This document shows positions 1-7,291 of a stretch of 26,587 nt of DNA, piece by piece. Each line of letters opens with the position of its first letter. Position 1 is the first letter of the stretch. This stretch comes from an uncultured Bacilli bacterium (GTDB lineage Bacteria; Bacillota_I; Bacilli_A; RF39; UBA660). The notes beneath the pieces were generated by a model. The model ran no database searches. It was not told the origin of the DNA and saw only the letters and a program-made list of their open reading frames with translations. The stretch spans positions 1 to 26,587 of the forward strand of contig CANQDB010000007.1 in the NCBI GenBank assembly GCA_947591175.1. Direction: 5' to 3'. The position numbers were made by a program, and so were the translations under genes.

Positions 1-41
1 ATCTCGCACTTACATTATACTAAATTTTGAAGCATAATAAA

Positions 42-75
42 AGACTGTTTTCAAATTTTCATTTGTCAACAGTCT
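42..75 (-). terminator. Rho-independent terminator of the HIT gene
   Basis: AGACTGTT at 42-49 pairs with AACAGTCT at 68-75, with an inner CAAAT/ATTTG pairing. Read on the minus strand, the stem is followed by CTTTTATTAT. It lies just downstream of the HIT-family gene and fits its transcription stop. Confidence 0.7.
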
Positions 76-76
76 G

Positions 77-100
77 AAAGAGGAAGATTTTCCTCTTTTT
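77..100 (+). terminator. Hairpin with T-run, plus-strand terminator
   Basis: AAAGAGGAA at 77-85 pairs with TTCCTCTTT at 90-98 around a GATT loop, and T residues continue to 100. On the plus strand it could end a transcript entering from the left. On the minus strand it precedes the stronger hairpin at 42-75, so the two form a back-to-back pair. Confidence 0.5.
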
Positions 101-493
101 CTAATGGGTTAATTGTTCGTGGATCTTGGCTAGATCTTGTAAGACTTCTTTGTTGAAATCATGTTTGACATTATCGTTTAAATAACGGGGTGTCAAATGA
201 ATATGAAAGTGTTTGATATCTTGACCATGACCATTGTTTTGACAAATGGTAAGTCCTTCGATGTGAAGTTTTTCTTCCATTAATTTTTTCATTTTTAGTG
301 TTACTTCAAATAAATGTAAAAGTAGTTCTTCATCTAAATCATCGATTGTTACAATATGTTTTTTAGGTATCAATAGAGCATCTCCATTAGTGGAAGGATT
401 AATATCTAAAAATACTTTAACTAAATCATCTTCATAAATAGTGTAACTAGGTATTTCTCCTTTGATTATTTTACAAAATAGGCAATCGTCCAT
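101..493 (-). CDS. HIT-family nucleotide hydrolase
   Basis: This 130-residue protein belongs to the histidine triad family, small enzymes that hydrolyse nucleoside phosphoramidates or dinucleoside polyphosphates in the cytosol. It opens with CLFCKIIKGEIP, typical of the Hint/Fhit-like branch, and ends with the catalytic triad in KHFHIHLTPRY (His-x-His-x-His). The substrate cannot be told from sequence. I chose the ATG at 493 because AGGAG touches the upstream ATG at 502 directly, while the spacing to 493 is about 9 bases. It is transcribed alone from its own promoter and ends at a terminator. Confidence 0.9.
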   Translation of the reverse strand: MDDCLFCKIIKGEIPSYTIYEDDLVKVFLDINPSTNGDALLIPKKHIVTIDDLDEELLLHLFEVTLKMKKLMEEKLHIEGLTICQNNGHGQDIKHFHIHLTPRYLNDNVKHDFNKEVLQDLAKIHEQLTH

Positions 494-513
494 AAAATTC
501 ATCTCCTAAAGTT

Positions 514-543
514 ATTGTATCAAAATAGTGTTCAATTTGACAA
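514..543 (-). promoter_or_regulatory. Promoter of the HIT gene
   Basis: On the minus strand, TTGTCA (538-543) is separated by 18 bases from TACAAT (514-519), which is preceded by TGA as an extended -10. The ribosome binding site and start follow about 20 bases on. Assigned by pattern only. Confidence 0.5.
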
Positions 544-608
544 GTAGATAATAGTGAGTTTAAATTAAAAAAACTGTATTTATAATACATAAATAGTAGG
601 TTATGTTT

Positions 609-698
609 AAAAGTGGGTACAAAAAGGTGTAAGTTCTCTTCAAAAGTGGGTGCAAAAAGGTGTAACTTTTCTCTAAAAGTGGGTACAAAAAGGTGTAA
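609..698 (+). repeat. Three 24-bp direct repeats, 33-bp period
   Basis: Near-identical 24-bp units lie at 609-632, 642-665 and 675-698. Each begins AAAAGTGGGT and ends AAAGGTGTAA, with one A/G difference in the middle copy. They are separated by two different 9-base pyrimidine-rich spacers, so the period is exactly 33 bp, about three helical turns. The third copy covers the expected -35 region of the promoter for the ATPase at 737. They look like stacked binding sites for a repressor or another multimeric DNA-binding protein. Confidence 0.85.
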
Positions 699-702
699 AT
701 AG

Positions 703-711
703 TGTTATAAT
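703..711 (+). promoter_or_regulatory. Extended -10 promoter of the DUF4143 ATPase gene
   Basis: TGTTATAAT at 703-711 is a perfect -10 (TATAAT at 706-711) with the TGn extension. The -35 position falls inside the third 33-bp-period repeat and has no good consensus, so occupancy of the repeats could control this promoter. AGGAG and ATG follow at 723 and 737. Confidence 0.6.
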
Positions 712-736
712 TAAAGTAATTTAGGAGCATTTAAAA

Positions 737-2059
737 ATGAAAAGAAAAATATATAATAGTTTAATTGGATGGAAAGAAACAAAAGATTTTAAGCCTTTAA
801 TTGTATTAGGAGTTAGACAGTGCGGTAAAACGTATATTATCGATGAATTTTGTAGGAATGAATTTAAAAATTATAAAAAAATTAACTTATTATATGACGT
901 CGATGTTGTTAAATTGTATAAATCAACGGATTCATCTGAAAAGAAATACAATGCTTTGAAAATTTTATTAGATTTTGATTTTGATAAGAGCGATAGTGTT
1001 TTATTCATTGATGAGATTCAAGAATGCGAAGAACTTATTTCCGAATTAAAATTTTTTAACGAAAAACATAGTAACGTTAGGATTATTTGTGCAGGATCTT
1101 TATTAGGTGTAAAACTTGCTCGTTTAAATAAACCTTTTCCTGTCGGAAAAATAACTCGGTTATATTTATTTCCGATGGACTTTGAGGAATTTTTACTTGC
1201 TTTTAATCAACAACCTCTTATCGATGAAATAAAAAAGTGTTTTAAAAATAATGAATCGATGGGAATATTACATAATAAGGCTATAGATTACTATAGAAAA
1301 TATTTGTTGTCGGGAGGAATGCCTGAAAGTGTAAAGGCTATGATTGATTGTAATGATGATTATTACAATTACGATTTATCTAAATTAGAGAATATTATTG
1401 AAGACTATAAAAATGATATGAATATTCATGTTGTTAATTCCAGTGAAACATTGAAAATTAGAAAAATTTATAATTCCTTACCATCCCAATTACAAAATGT
1501 TTCTAAAAAATTTCAATATTCTACTATCGATTCAGATGCTAAATCTAGGGAATACTCTTTACCTTTAAATTGGCTCGTTGAAAGTAATATGGTTCAAATA
1601 TGTAAGTGTGTTAAACTACCTGAAAAACCATTGCTAGGTTTTGTAGATAATGATGTATTTAAAGTATATTATTCGGATGTTGGCATATTTAATAGAGTAA
1701 TAAATAATGATATAAGGACTGTTTTATTTGATGATTTGAAGATATATAAGGGAATTATTACTGAAAATTATGTGGCCAACCAATTGAAAGCAAGTGGAAT
1801 TGATTTGTTATATTGGAAAGGAAGTAGAGATTCTGAAGTTGATTTTTTAATTTCAACTATTGAAGATGGAATCATTCCTATTGAAGTGAAGGCCGATATG
1901 CATACTCAACCAAAGAGTTTAAAGGTTTACGATAGTTTATATCATCCAAAGTATATGATTAGAATTAGTCTAAAAGATTTTGGATTTAAAAATAATATTA
2001 AGTCAGTACCATTATATGCAGTGTTTTGTATCCAAACTGAAAATAAGGACACAAAATAA
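737..2059 (+). CDS. AAA_14/DUF4143 family ATPase
   Basis: This 440-residue protein has the two-part architecture of a large family of poorly characterised bacterial and archaeal ATPases. The N-terminal P-loop domain has Walker A GVRQCGKT (Lys31, Thr32), Walker B VLFIDEIQ and a sensor-like ICAGSLLG. The C-terminal DUF4143 region ends in SEVDFLIS...PIEVKAD, which resembles a restriction-endonuclease-like (PD-(D/E)XK) core. The family is often monocistronic and of unknown role. ATG 737 is preceded by AGGAG at about 10 bases. Its own promoter, embedded in three spaced direct repeats, and tandem terminators isolate it as a single-gene unit, which suits a selfish or autoregulated accessory gene. 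Confidence 0.9.
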   Translation: MKRKIYNSLIGWKETKDFKPLIVLGVRQCGKTYIIDEFCRNEFKNYKKINLLYDVDVVKLYKSTDSSEKKYNALKILLDFDFDKSDSVLFIDEIQECEELISELKFFNEKHSNVRIICAGSLLGVKLARLNKPFPVGKITRLYLFPMDFEEFLLAFNQQPLIDEIKKCFKNNESMGILHNKAIDYYRKYLLSGGMPESVKAMIDCNDDYYNYDLSKLENIIEDYKNDMNIHVVNSSETLKIRKIYNSLPSQLQNVSKKFQYSTIDSDAKSREYSLPLNWLVESNMVQICKCVKLPEKPLLGFVDNDVFKVYYSDVGIFNRVINNDIRTVLFDDLKIYKGIITENYVANQLKASGIDLLYWKGSRDSEVDFLISTIEDGIIPIEVKADMHTQPKSLKVYDSLYHPKYMIRISLKDFGFKNNIKSVPLYAVFCIQTENKDTK

Positions 2060-2078
2060 AGTGCGTTATGCACTTTTT
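2058..2078 (+). terminator. Terminator 1 after the DUF4143 ATPase
   Basis: AAAGTGC (2058-2064), loop GTTAT, GCACTTT (2070-2076), then further T residues. The hairpin overlaps the last bases of the gene. Confidence 0.75.
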
Positions 2079-2079
2079 G

Positions 2080-2106
2080 GTGAATACAGCGGGTATTCAC
2101 TTTTAT
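2080..2106 (+). terminator. Terminator 2, tandem to the first
   Basis: GTGAATAC (2080-2087), loop AGCGG, GTATTCAC (2093-2100), followed by TTTTAT. A second stem directly after the first insulates the suf operon from readthrough. Confidence 0.65.
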
Positions 2107-2176
2107 ATTGAGAAAATAATAAAAATTTTAAACAATTTTTAGACAAATTATTTTTTCTTGCTATGCATAATAATGT

Positions 2177-2205
2177 TTGTGTAACTATATAAAAAGTGAT
2201 AAAAT
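2177..2205 (+). promoter_or_regulatory. Predicted suf operon promoter
   Basis: TTGTGT at 2177-2182, a 17-base spacer and TAAAAT at 2200-2205, preceded by TGA as an extended -10. It lies 23 bases before the sufC start. No clear operator was seen in the 2107-2176 stretch, which is simply AT-rich. Confidence 0.45.
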
Positions 2206-2227
2206 AATAACGAAAGCGGTGGGCTAT

Positions 2228-2992
2228 ATGAAAATAGAAATAAAAAATTTAACCGTTAAGACGAAAGATGAAAAAGAAATATTAAAGAATTTTTCGCTTA
2301 CTATTTCGGAAGGTGAAGTTCATGCCATTATGGGACCTAATGGAACAGGTAAAAGTACGCTTGCTAAAGTTCTTTTAGGAGATTCTGCATATGAAGTTAT
2401 AAGTGGAGATATTTTGGTCGATGGAACTTCTATTTTAGATAAAACGACGGATGAGAGGGCTCGGATGGGCATATTCTTGGCTTTTCAAAGTCCAATTAGT
2501 ATCGAAGGCGTTAGTAATACCGAGTTTTTAAAGACAGCCATGAATGTCCGAAGAGAAGAAAAAATAGGATTGTACCCTTTTTTACAAACGATGAATCAGG
2601 CTTTAAAAGATTTGAATATGGATGAGGCGATGATGCATCGATCTTTGAACCAGGATTTTTCAGGTGGAGAAAGAAAAAAGAACGAGATTTTGCAATTAAA
2701 GTTGTTAGAACCTAGTTTTATTATTTTGGATGAGTTGGATTCAGGGTTAGATGTCGATAGTTTAAGAGTGTGCGCTACAAATATTGCTAATTATTTGAAG
2801 GATCATCCTAAAACTTCGGTATTGGTTATTACGCATTATCCAAGGATACTTTCATATTTACCTTTAAACTATGTTCATCGGATGAACGAGGGAGCAATCG
2901 TCGAAACAGGCGATATGGAGTTGGCCAAAAAAATCGAAAAAGAAGGTTATCTTAGGGATAATGTTCTACGCGAGGATGTAAATCATGAATAA
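2228..2992 (+). CDS. sufC: SufC, Fe-S cluster assembly ATPase
   Basis: SufC is the cytosolic ABC-type ATPase that, with SufB and SufD, drives assembly of Fe-S clusters. The 254-residue protein shows Walker A GPNGTGKST (Lys42), Q-loop LAFQSP, signature FSGGERKKNEILQ and Walker B FIILDELDSGLD. The last two are diagnostic of SufC rather than a transport ATPase. ATG 2228 is preferred over upstream in-frame codons because it follows a GGTGGG motif and gives the usual family start (MKIEIKNL). It is first in the suf operon and overlaps sufD by 8 bases, suggesting translational coupling. Confidence 0.96.
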   Translation: MKIEIKNLTVKTKDEKEILKNFSLTISEGEVHAIMGPNGTGKSTLAKVLLGDSAYEVISGDILVDGTSILDKTTDERARMGIFLAFQSPISIEGVSNTEFLKTAMNVRREEKIGLYPFLQTMNQALKDLNMDEAMMHRSLNQDFSGGERKKNEILQLKLLEPSFIILDELDSGLDVDSLRVCATNIANYLKDHPKTSVLVITHYPRILSYLPLNYVHRMNEGAIVETGDMELAKKIEKEGYLRDNVLREDVNHE

Positions 2993-3722
2993 AATAATAA
3001 TAACTAATCGTGGGGTGGAACAAGAATTAGATTCCGTTCTTTTTAGTGAGAATAAAATAATATTTAATAAAGATGCTAGGCTTTCCTTATCTTTAGAAAA
3101 TTATGAGGGTTCTCTTTCGATAGAAGTTCAAGAAGAAATAAGTGCCGAAGTAGTTCTTTTTCTAAACAATAGTAAAGTTGATTTTACGTATAATATTAAA
3201 GGCGATTTAACTCTTTCTAGTTTTGGCCTTAATTATCAAGGTAAAATTTCGATTTCTTTAGAGAAAGAACAAGCTAAAATTACTTTATATTCTGCTTCTA
3301 TCAATGATCAAGATAGAAAAGTAGTTACTAAAATTAAACATGTTGTTCCCGAGACGATTAGTGAACTAGTTCAACATGTGGTAAGTTTAAAAGGTTCGAC
3401 AACTTTAGAAGTCGAAGGTATTGTTCCTAAGAGTAGTTCACAGTGTGTATGTAAACAAGATAATAAAATCTTAAATTTTGGAACTTCGGATTGTACGATT
3501 TTACCTAAATTATTAATCGATAATTACGATGTCGAGGCCGCACATTCGGCTTATGTTGGTAAATTTTCTGAGGACGAGTTATTCTATTTACAGTCGAGAG
3601 GCTTAGATGAGGCGACTTGCTATTACTTGTTATTAAAGTCATATCTATTTGGAAAGATGTCTTTAACGGATGAAGAAAAAGAACTTTTTTATCCACATAT
3701 TCCTATGATTAAGGAGGTGTAA
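2985..3722 (+). CDS. sufD: SufD, short form
   Basis: SufD is the beta-helical partner of SufB in the SufBCD complex. This copy has only 245 residues, against roughly 400-440 in well-known SufD proteins. The C-terminal core is recognisable: GIVPKSSSQCVCKQDNKIL, DNYDVEAAHSAYVG (containing the conserved His) and ELFYLQSRGLDEA. The N-terminal part of the beta-helix is reduced, and no coding remnants were found upstream, so this is a compact form rather than a recent truncation. It lies between sufC and sufS with an 8-base overlap upstream and a strong AAGGAGGTG before sufS. Confidence 0.85.
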   Translation: MNKIIITNRGVEQELDSVLFSENKIIFNKDARLSLSLENYEGSLSIEVQEEISAEVVLFLNNSKVDFTYNIKGDLTLSSFGLNYQGKISISLEKEQAKITLYSASINDQDRKVVTKIKHVVPETISELVQHVVSLKGSTTLEVEGIVPKSSSQCVCKQDNKILNFGTSDCTILPKLLIDNYDVEAAHSAYVGKFSEDELFYLQSRGLDEATCYYLLLKSYLFGKMSLTDEEKELFYPHIPMIKEV

Positions 3723-3725
3723 AAA

Positions 3726-4922
3726 GTGAATCGTGAAGATTTTCCTATTTTAAAACAAAATTTAATTTATTTTGATAATGGGGCCACGACGATGAAACCG
3801 CAATGTGTAATAGACTCGATGGTCGATTATTATAGCAATTATACCGCTAACGCGCATCGAGGAGACTACGACAATAGTATGAAAGTCGATGTATTGTACG
3901 AAGGTGTGAGAGGCAAAGTTAGAAAACTAATAGATGCTAAGGATGCTTCGGAAGTGGTCTTTACTAAAGGGACGACCGAATCCTTAAATTTGCTAGTCTT
4001 CGGTTTTATGAAAGGTCATTTAAATATGGGGGATGAATTATTACTTACGAAGAGTGAACATGCATCGAACGTTTTACCTTGGATGGAACTTGCTAAGGAA
4101 AAAGGGATAGTTATCAAATATATTCCTTTGGATGATGAGAACAAAGTAACGATTGATAATGTTTTAAAAACAGTTAGTCCCAAGACAAAAGTAATATCAC
4201 TTGCGCAAGTTACGAACGTTATTGGGGACGTTAGACCAATGAAAGAAATTGGAAAACTTTGTCAAGAAAGAGGAATTTACTTTGTCGTCGATGGAGCCCA
4301 AAGTGTTCCCCATATGAAAGTGTCTGTACAAGAAATGAATGCCGATTTTTTGGCTTTTTCGGGACACAAGATGTTAGGACCAACAGGAGTTGGTGTTCTA
4401 TGGGGCAAAATGAAATATTTGCAAGAGATAAAGCCATTTTGTTATGGGGGAGGCATGAATGCATCATTCGAATCGACTGGAGACTTCGAATTAAGAGAAG
4501 TACCAACTATATTTGATGCTGGAACACCGGCAATTGCTGAAGTAATCGGTTTAGGAACAGCAATCGACTATTTGGAAGCAATTGGTCTAGATAAAATACA
4601 GGCCCACGAACAAGAACTTAAACGTTATCTATTGGAGCAATTAAAGAATGTTCCTAAAATAACAGTCTATAATCCGACAAGTGAAGCAGCAATTGTTGCC
4701 TTTAATATCGATGGGGTCTTCAGTCAAGATACAGCAATTTACTTGAATCATTACCACATTTGTGTTAGGGCAGGTAACCATTGTGCCAAGATTTTAAAGG
4801 ACGAGTTAAAGGTTAAAAATACTTGTCGTATCAGTTTTTATTTATATAATACGAAAGAAGAAATAGATGAACTAATTAGAGTTTTAAAGGATGCAGAGCA
4901 TATTTTTGATGTCGTTTTATAA
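3726..4922 (+). CDS. sufS: SufS cysteine desulfurase
   Basis: SufS is a PLP enzyme that removes sulfur from L-cysteine as a persulfide and passes it to SufU. The 398-residue protein has the group II desulfurase pattern: NGATTMKP near the N-terminus, VDGAQSVPH, the PLP lysine in AFSGHKMLGPTG (Lys215) and the catalytic cysteine in VRAGNHCAK (Cys353). The start is GTG at 3726, about 8 bases after AAGGAGG. The stop of sufD is only three bases upstream, so it is co-transcribed with the rest of the suf operon. Confidence 0.95.
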   Translation: MNREDFPILKQNLIYFDNGATTMKPQCVIDSMVDYYSNYTANAHRGDYDNSMKVDVLYEGVRGKVRKLIDAKDASEVVFTKGTTESLNLLVFGFMKGHLNMGDELLLTKSEHASNVLPWMELAKEKGIVIKYIPLDDENKVTIDNVLKTVSPKTKVISLAQVTNVIGDVRPMKEIGKLCQERGIYFVVDGAQSVPHMKVSVQEMNADFLAFSGHKMLGPTGVGVLWGKMKYLQEIKPFCYGGGMNASFESTGDFELREVPTIFDAGTPAIAEVIGLGTAIDYLEAIGLDKIQAHEQELKRYLLEQLKNVPKITVYNPTSEAAIVAFNIDGVFSQDTAIYLNHYHICVRAGNHCAKILKDELKVKNTCRISFYLYNTKEEIDELIRVLKDAEHIFDVVL

Positions 4923-4941
4923 TTAGAAAGAAGGAATAAAG

Positions 4942-5376
4942 ATGGATCCTAGTTTACGAAGAGAAATTATTTTAGATAATTATCAAAATCCCCTTCATAA
5001 AGGTTTAGTCGAAGAGGATGGTTATATTAAGGTACGGACAAATAACGAGTCTTGTATCGATGATTTATGGATTATGATGAAAGTCCTTGATGGCAAGATT
5101 CAAGATATTCGTTTTGATGGAGAGGCTTGTGCTATTTCAACTTCGGCTACTTCGATTATGATTCGTAATTTTATCGGTAAAACTTACGATGAAGCCAAAG
5201 AGTTGCTTGAAAATTACGAGGCTATGATTGATGAAAGACCATACGATAAGGAAAAATTAGGGGAACTTAATGTTTACGATGAGATTTATAAGCAACCGAA
5301 TAGGAAGAAATGTGCTCTTTTACCATTTAGAGCTATTCATAAGTTGTTAGAGGATCCATCTTTATTTCAAAAGTAG
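4942..5376 (+). CDS. sufU: SufU, zinc-dependent sulfurtransferase
   Basis: SufU accepts persulfide sulfur from SufS in Gram-positive SUF systems. The 144-residue protein keeps the three Zn-ligand cysteines and the aspartate: Cys and Asp in NESCIDDLW, Cys in GEACAIST and Cys in RKKCALLP. The first motif departs from the usual NPxCGD, with Ile in place of Gly between Cys and Asp, but all four ligands are present. An AGAAAGAAGG ribosome binding site precedes ATG 4942. Its place between sufS and sufB is the standard Bacillota order. Confidence 0.93.
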   Translation: MDPSLRREIILDNYQNPLHKGLVEEDGYIKVRTNNESCIDDLWIMMKVLDGKIQDIRFDGEACAISTSATSIMIRNFIGKTYDEAKELLENYEAMIDERPYDKEKLGELNVYDEIYKQPNRKKCALLPFRAIHKLLEDPSLFQK

Positions 5377-5394
5377 AAAGGAGTGTGTTTTTCC

Positions 5395-6705
5395 ATGGAG
5401 TTAAAAGGTCTAACGGAAGATGTCATAACTCAAATTTCGGAATTAAAAAATGAAGATGCTTGGGTCAAAGATTATCGATTAAAGTCGTACAAGGCTTTTT
5501 CTTCAATGGAAATGCCTTCTTTTGGACCAAAAGTCGAACTTGATTTTTCGAAGATTATTTATTATAAAACAAGCGAAGAAGAAAGAATTAAGAGTAGTTG
5601 GGATCGAGTAAACAAACGGGTCAAGGACGAACTTGACACTTTGGGTGTCTTAGAAAGTGAAAACCATATGGATGGTATGGGTGTCCAATATGAAAGTGAA
5701 GTTATCTACCATCATATGATTGAGGAGTTGAAGAAAAAAGACATCATCTTTACATCGATTGAGGATGCTATGAAAAAATATCCGGACTTAGTAAAAAAGT
5801 ATTTTGGAAAGATTGTTTCTTTTTCGGAAAATAAGTTTGCAGCTTTAAACGGAAGTGTTTTTTCGGGTGGTAGTTTTATTTATATTCCACCACATACTAA
5901 GTTAGATCGACCACTTCAAAGTTACTTTCGAATTGCTTCCAAAAATATGGGACAGTTCGAGCGAACTTTGATTATTGTCGACCATGATAGTGAATTACAC
6001 TATATCGAAGGTTGTACAGCTCCAACTTATAGTGAAGCAAGTCTTCATGCGGCAGTAGTCGAAATCTACGTTGGGGAAAACAGTAAATGTCGTTATACGA
6101 CGATTCAAAACTGGGCGCATAACGTTTACAATTTGGTAACAAAAAGAGCGATGGTCGATACTAATGGGACGATGGAGTGGATCGATGGAAATATTGGATC
6201 TTTTGTCACGATGAAGTATCCTTGTTGTGTGTTAAAAGGTGACAATTCAAATGGAACTTGTATCACCATAAGTGTGGCGTCTAAAGGGCAACAACAAGAT
6301 AGTGGAGCTCGAATGATTCACTTAGGAAAAAATACGAAGAGTAAGATCATTTCTAAAAGTATTGCAGGAAATGGTGGGAATGCAACTTATCGAGGAAAAG
6401 TCGATATTAAACCTGATGCCTCTAATAGTGAAGCGTTGGTGAAATGTGATACCTTGATACTCGATTCCGAATCAAAAAGTGATACAATCCCAGTAAATCG
6501 TTGTCAAAATAAGTCGTCTAATATCAATCATGAAGCGACAGTTTCTAAGATAAGTGACGAAAACTTATTTTACTTGATGAGTCGGGGAATTGATAAAGAT
6601 AGAGCCCAAGAACTCATTATTTTAGGATTCTTAGAAGCATTCCGTGAAGAACTACCGATGGAGTATGCAGTAGAATTAAATCAACTTTTGAAAAAAAATT
6701 TGTAA
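5395..6705 (+). CDS. sufB: SufB, Fe-S cluster scaffold
   Basis: SufB is the scaffold on which the nascent Fe-S cluster is built in the SufBCD complex. The 436-residue protein carries the family hallmarks: GGSFIYIPPHTKLDRPLQSYFRI, HYIEGCTAPTY, SLHAAVVEIYVGE, YTTIQNWAHNVYNLVTKRA and the C-terminal INHEATVSKISDENLFYLMSRG. A GTG at 5383 lies inside the AAAGGAG sequence, so ATG 5395, 11 bases after it, is the better start. It is the last gene of sufCDSUB, the usual order in low-GC Gram-positives, and is followed by hairpins and a terminator. Confidence 0.96.
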   Translation: MELKGLTEDVITQISELKNEDAWVKDYRLKSYKAFSSMEMPSFGPKVELDFSKIIYYKTSEEERIKSSWDRVNKRVKDELDTLGVLESENHMDGMGVQYESEVIYHHMIEELKKKDIIFTSIEDAMKKYPDLVKKYFGKIVSFSENKFAALNGSVFSGGSFIYIPPHTKLDRPLQSYFRIASKNMGQFERTLIIVDHDSELHYIEGCTAPTYSEASLHAAVVEIYVGENSKCRYTTIQNWAHNVYNLVTKRAMVDTNGTMEWIDGNIGSFVTMKYPCCVLKGDNSNGTCITISVASKGQQQDSGARMIHLGKNTKSKIISKSIAGNGGNATYRGKVDIKPDASNSEALVKCDTLILDSESKSDTIPVNRCQNKSSNINHEATVSKISDENLFYLMSRGIDKDRAQELIILGFLEAFREELPMEYAVELNQLLKKNL

Positions 6706-6723
6706 AACTTGTAATTTTGAAAA

Positions 6724-6794
6724 TTCCTCTTAGAGAATTTTGAAAATTTAAGAAAAATTCTCCTAGGGAAAAATTAAAAATTCGTCTAGGCGAA
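6724..6794 (+). repeat. Three imperfect hairpin repeats after sufB
   Basis: TTCCTCTTAGAGAA (6724-6737), TTCTCCTAGGGAA (6758-6770) and TTCGTCTAGGCGAA (6781-6794) are diverged copies of one dyad. They are separated by A/T-only linkers of the AAAATTTAA type. The arms differ in sequence but remain largely self-complementary. They may act as successive weak terminators or as a stabilising 3' structure on the suf mRNA. Confidence 0.55.
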
Positions 6795-6817
6795 ATTTAA
6801 AAATTGTTTTAAAATTG

Positions 6818-6839
6818 GCGATTTGCAATCGCTTTTTTT
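6818..6839 (+). terminator. suf operon terminator
   Basis: GCGATT (6818-6823), loop TGC, AATCGC (6827-6832), then seven T residues. A canonical intrinsic terminator. Confidence 0.85.
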
Positions 6840-6851
6840 CTTTGTTATAGT
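6823..6851 (+). promoter_or_regulatory. ssb promoter lying inside the suf terminator
   Basis: TTGCAA (6823-6828) spans the loop and right arm of the terminator. A 17-base spacer leads to TATAGT (6846-6851), preceded by TGT as an extended -10. GGAGGG and the ssb ATG follow. Confidence 0.55.
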
Positions 6852-6873
6852 GGGTTTTGGAAAGGAGGGAAAT

Positions 6874-7212
6874 ATGCTCAATAACGTGGTTTTGGTTGGC
6901 CGTCTCGTCAAAAAGCCAGAAGTGCGAGATACGGAAAACGGCAAGAAAATGTCGTTCATAACTTTAGCAATACCCCGTGGCTATAAGAATATGAACGGCG
7001 AGTACGATACCGATTTTGTCGATTGCGTTCTTTGGGATGCAACGGCATCGAATACGGCAACGTATTGTGACAAGGGCGATATTATCGGCGTTAAAGGCAG
7101 AATTCAATCTCGAGTTGCCACTACCGAGAATGAAAAGAAGTACTTTATGGATATCATCGCTGAAAAAGTTACTTTTTTAAGCTCCAATCAGCTAAAAACA
7201 AAGGAGGCCTAG
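6874..7212 (+). CDS. ssb: Single-stranded DNA-binding protein, short
   Basis: The protein is an OB-fold single-stranded DNA-binding protein of 112 residues. It begins MLNNVVLVGRLVKKPEV and continues with FITLAIPRGYKN, DFVDCVLWDATASNTA and GDIIGVKGRIQSR, all typical of SSB. It lacks the long Gly/Gln-rich linker and acidic DDxPF-like tip, so it may be a secondary SSB rather than the replication-associated one. ATG 6874 follows GGAGGG at a good distance, and the longer upstream frame would run through the promoter and terminator. The stop codon lies inside the following terminator hairpin. Confidence 0.92.
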   Translation: MLNNVVLVGRLVKKPEVRDTENGKKMSFITLAIPRGYKNMNGEYDTDFVDCVLWDATASNTATYCDKGDIIGVKGRIQSRVATTENEKKYFMDIIAEKVTFLSSNQLKTKEA

Positions 7213-7223
7213 GTCTCCTTTTT
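7200..7223 (+). terminator. ssb terminator
   Basis: AAAGGAG (7200-7206) pairs with CTCCTTT (7215-7221) around GCCTAGGT, which can extend the stem, followed by T residues. The ssb TAG (7210-7212) is in the loop. Confidence 0.75.
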
Positions 7224-7291
7224 GAATTGAAAAAAATTTTAGTCAATTGGCGACTTTTTGCGAATGATATATATAGAGGTGAAGAAATTAT

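Noticed and set aside
609..698. Three regularly spaced repeats considered as a CRISPR array
   Set aside because: Spacers are only 9 bases and there are no cas genes; the array overlaps a promoter, so operator sites are more likely.
4231..4516. Open frames on both strands inside sufS
   Set aside because: They are shadows of a strongly conserved gene and lack ribosome binding sites and family features.
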